Source: Corynebacterium sp. 13CS0277
GTDB taxonomy: Bacteria; Actinomycetota; Actinomycetes; Mycobacteriales; Mycobacteriaceae
DNA length: 41,808 nt
Direction: 5' to 3'
Assembly: GCF_002994655.1 (NCBI RefSeq)
Contig: NZ_PPDL01000025.1
Location: forward strand, 1-41,808
Shown here piece after piece: positions 41,581-41,808 of this stretch. Under the pieces are notes generated by a model. That model had not been told where the DNA came from, ran no database searches, and saw nothing but the letters and a program-made list of their open reading frames with translations. Made by a program: the position numbers and the translations under genes. The number at the start of each line of letters is the position of its first letter. The first letter of the stretch is position 1.

Positions 41581-41652
41581 CATGTCTGCACCCGCTTTCA
41601 ACGCGTGAAAACGTTCGACTTCCTGCGGCGATGTGGGTGGCAGGATCGAAAA

Positions 41653-41675
41653 TTTTTGGCTCATTTTTGGCTCAC
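41653..41675. repeat. Right arm-type site: tandem TTTTTGGCTCA x2
   Basis: Identical over 23 nt to 94-116, same orientation, 103 bp before the attR core (the left copy lies 63 bp after the attL core). Probable integrase arm-binding sites. Confidence 0.75.
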
Positions 41676-41684
41676 GCTCACGCA

Positions 41685-41714
41685 GAAAGAACCCGAAAGA
41701 ACCCGAAAGAATCG
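41685..41714. repeat. Three tandem 10-bp repeats near attR
   Basis: GAAAGAACCC (41685-41694), GAAAGAACCC (41695-41704) and GAAAGAATCG (41705-41714) lie between the right arm sites and the core. They are candidate excisionase or host-factor binding sites in attP, as excisionases often bind short tandem repeats. Confidence 0.55.
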
Positions 41715-41778
41715 GAACCGGAAACCTGGGGTGACCTGCAAAAACCGCCCCTGACCAGCAGTGCGAAAACCCGCCTAA

Positions 41779-41808
41779 CCGGGTTCAAATCCCGGCAGCT
41801 CCACCACA
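41779..41808 (+). repeat. attR core: second copy of tRNA 3' end
   Basis: Identical to 1-30. The sequence before it (GCGAAAACCCGCCTAA) is not tRNA-like, so this is a fragment without a tRNA body. The functional host tRNA is at the left end. Confidence 0.93.

Noticed and set aside
41779..41808. A second functional tRNA gene at the right end
   Set aside because: Only the T arm and acceptor 3' strand are present. The preceding bases do not form D or anticodon arms.

Overview
The window is one complete integrated temperate phage (prophage) of a high-GC Gram-positive (actinobacterial) host. The same 30-nt sequence, the 3' end of a tRNA gene (T arm, acceptor strand, CCA), sits at 1-30 and 41779-41808, so the window runs from attL to attR. 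Host clues are the high GC, GTG starts, ATGA/GTGA overlaps between genes, an rRNA-leader-like boxA motif and a GH25+C39 endolysin. A Corynebacterium-like host is my best guess, but the genus is not proven. A long tape measure, -1 frameshifted tail chaperones and an HK97-type head indicate a long-tailed siphovirus.

Layout. 1-2.9 kb, minus strand: tyrosine integrase, a membrane-anchored exported protein (possible superinfection exclusion), an ImmA-type metallopeptidase and the HTH repressor. 2.85-3.4 kb: divergent immunity control region with three copies of a 13-bp operator, a promoter that would make the repressor mRNA leaderless, an opposing early promoter, a boxA-like antitermination motif and a tRNA-Lys(UUU). 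3.4-7.3 kb: early genes, including two modules that each pair a small HTH gene with a BRO-N antirepressor gene. 7.2-11.1 kb: recombination and replication (YqaJ-type exonuclease, RecT, SSB, an initiator-like protein carrying six 11-bp iterons, DUF3310, RusA). 11.2-14.4 kb: a train of small genes of unknown function ending in a possible late regulator. 14.4-15.7 kb: a promoter followed at once by a terminator, a hairpin-rich noncoding leader, a kinase-HNH fusion and a noncoding stretch that is the best candidate for cos.

15.7-41.5 kb is the late region, all on the plus strand: terminase, portal, ClpP-like protease, decoration protein, major capsid, connector proteins, major tail protein, frameshifted chaperones, a 2318-aa tape measure with two cell-wall-hydrolase-like domains, distal tail proteins, a coiled-coil fibre, a collagen-like fibre, endolysin, holin-like membrane proteins and finally a dihydrofolate reductase. 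Strong hairpins separate the capsid/tail-tube, chaperone, tape-measure and lysis blocks.

The parts most worth following up are the immunity and antitermination region, the 11-bp iterons inside the initiator gene, the attenuated late leader, the kinase-HNH fusion beside the packaging genes, the duplicated HTH/BRO-N modules, the tandem integrase arm sites and the DHFR cargo gene. All function calls come from reading motifs by eye. No database search was run.
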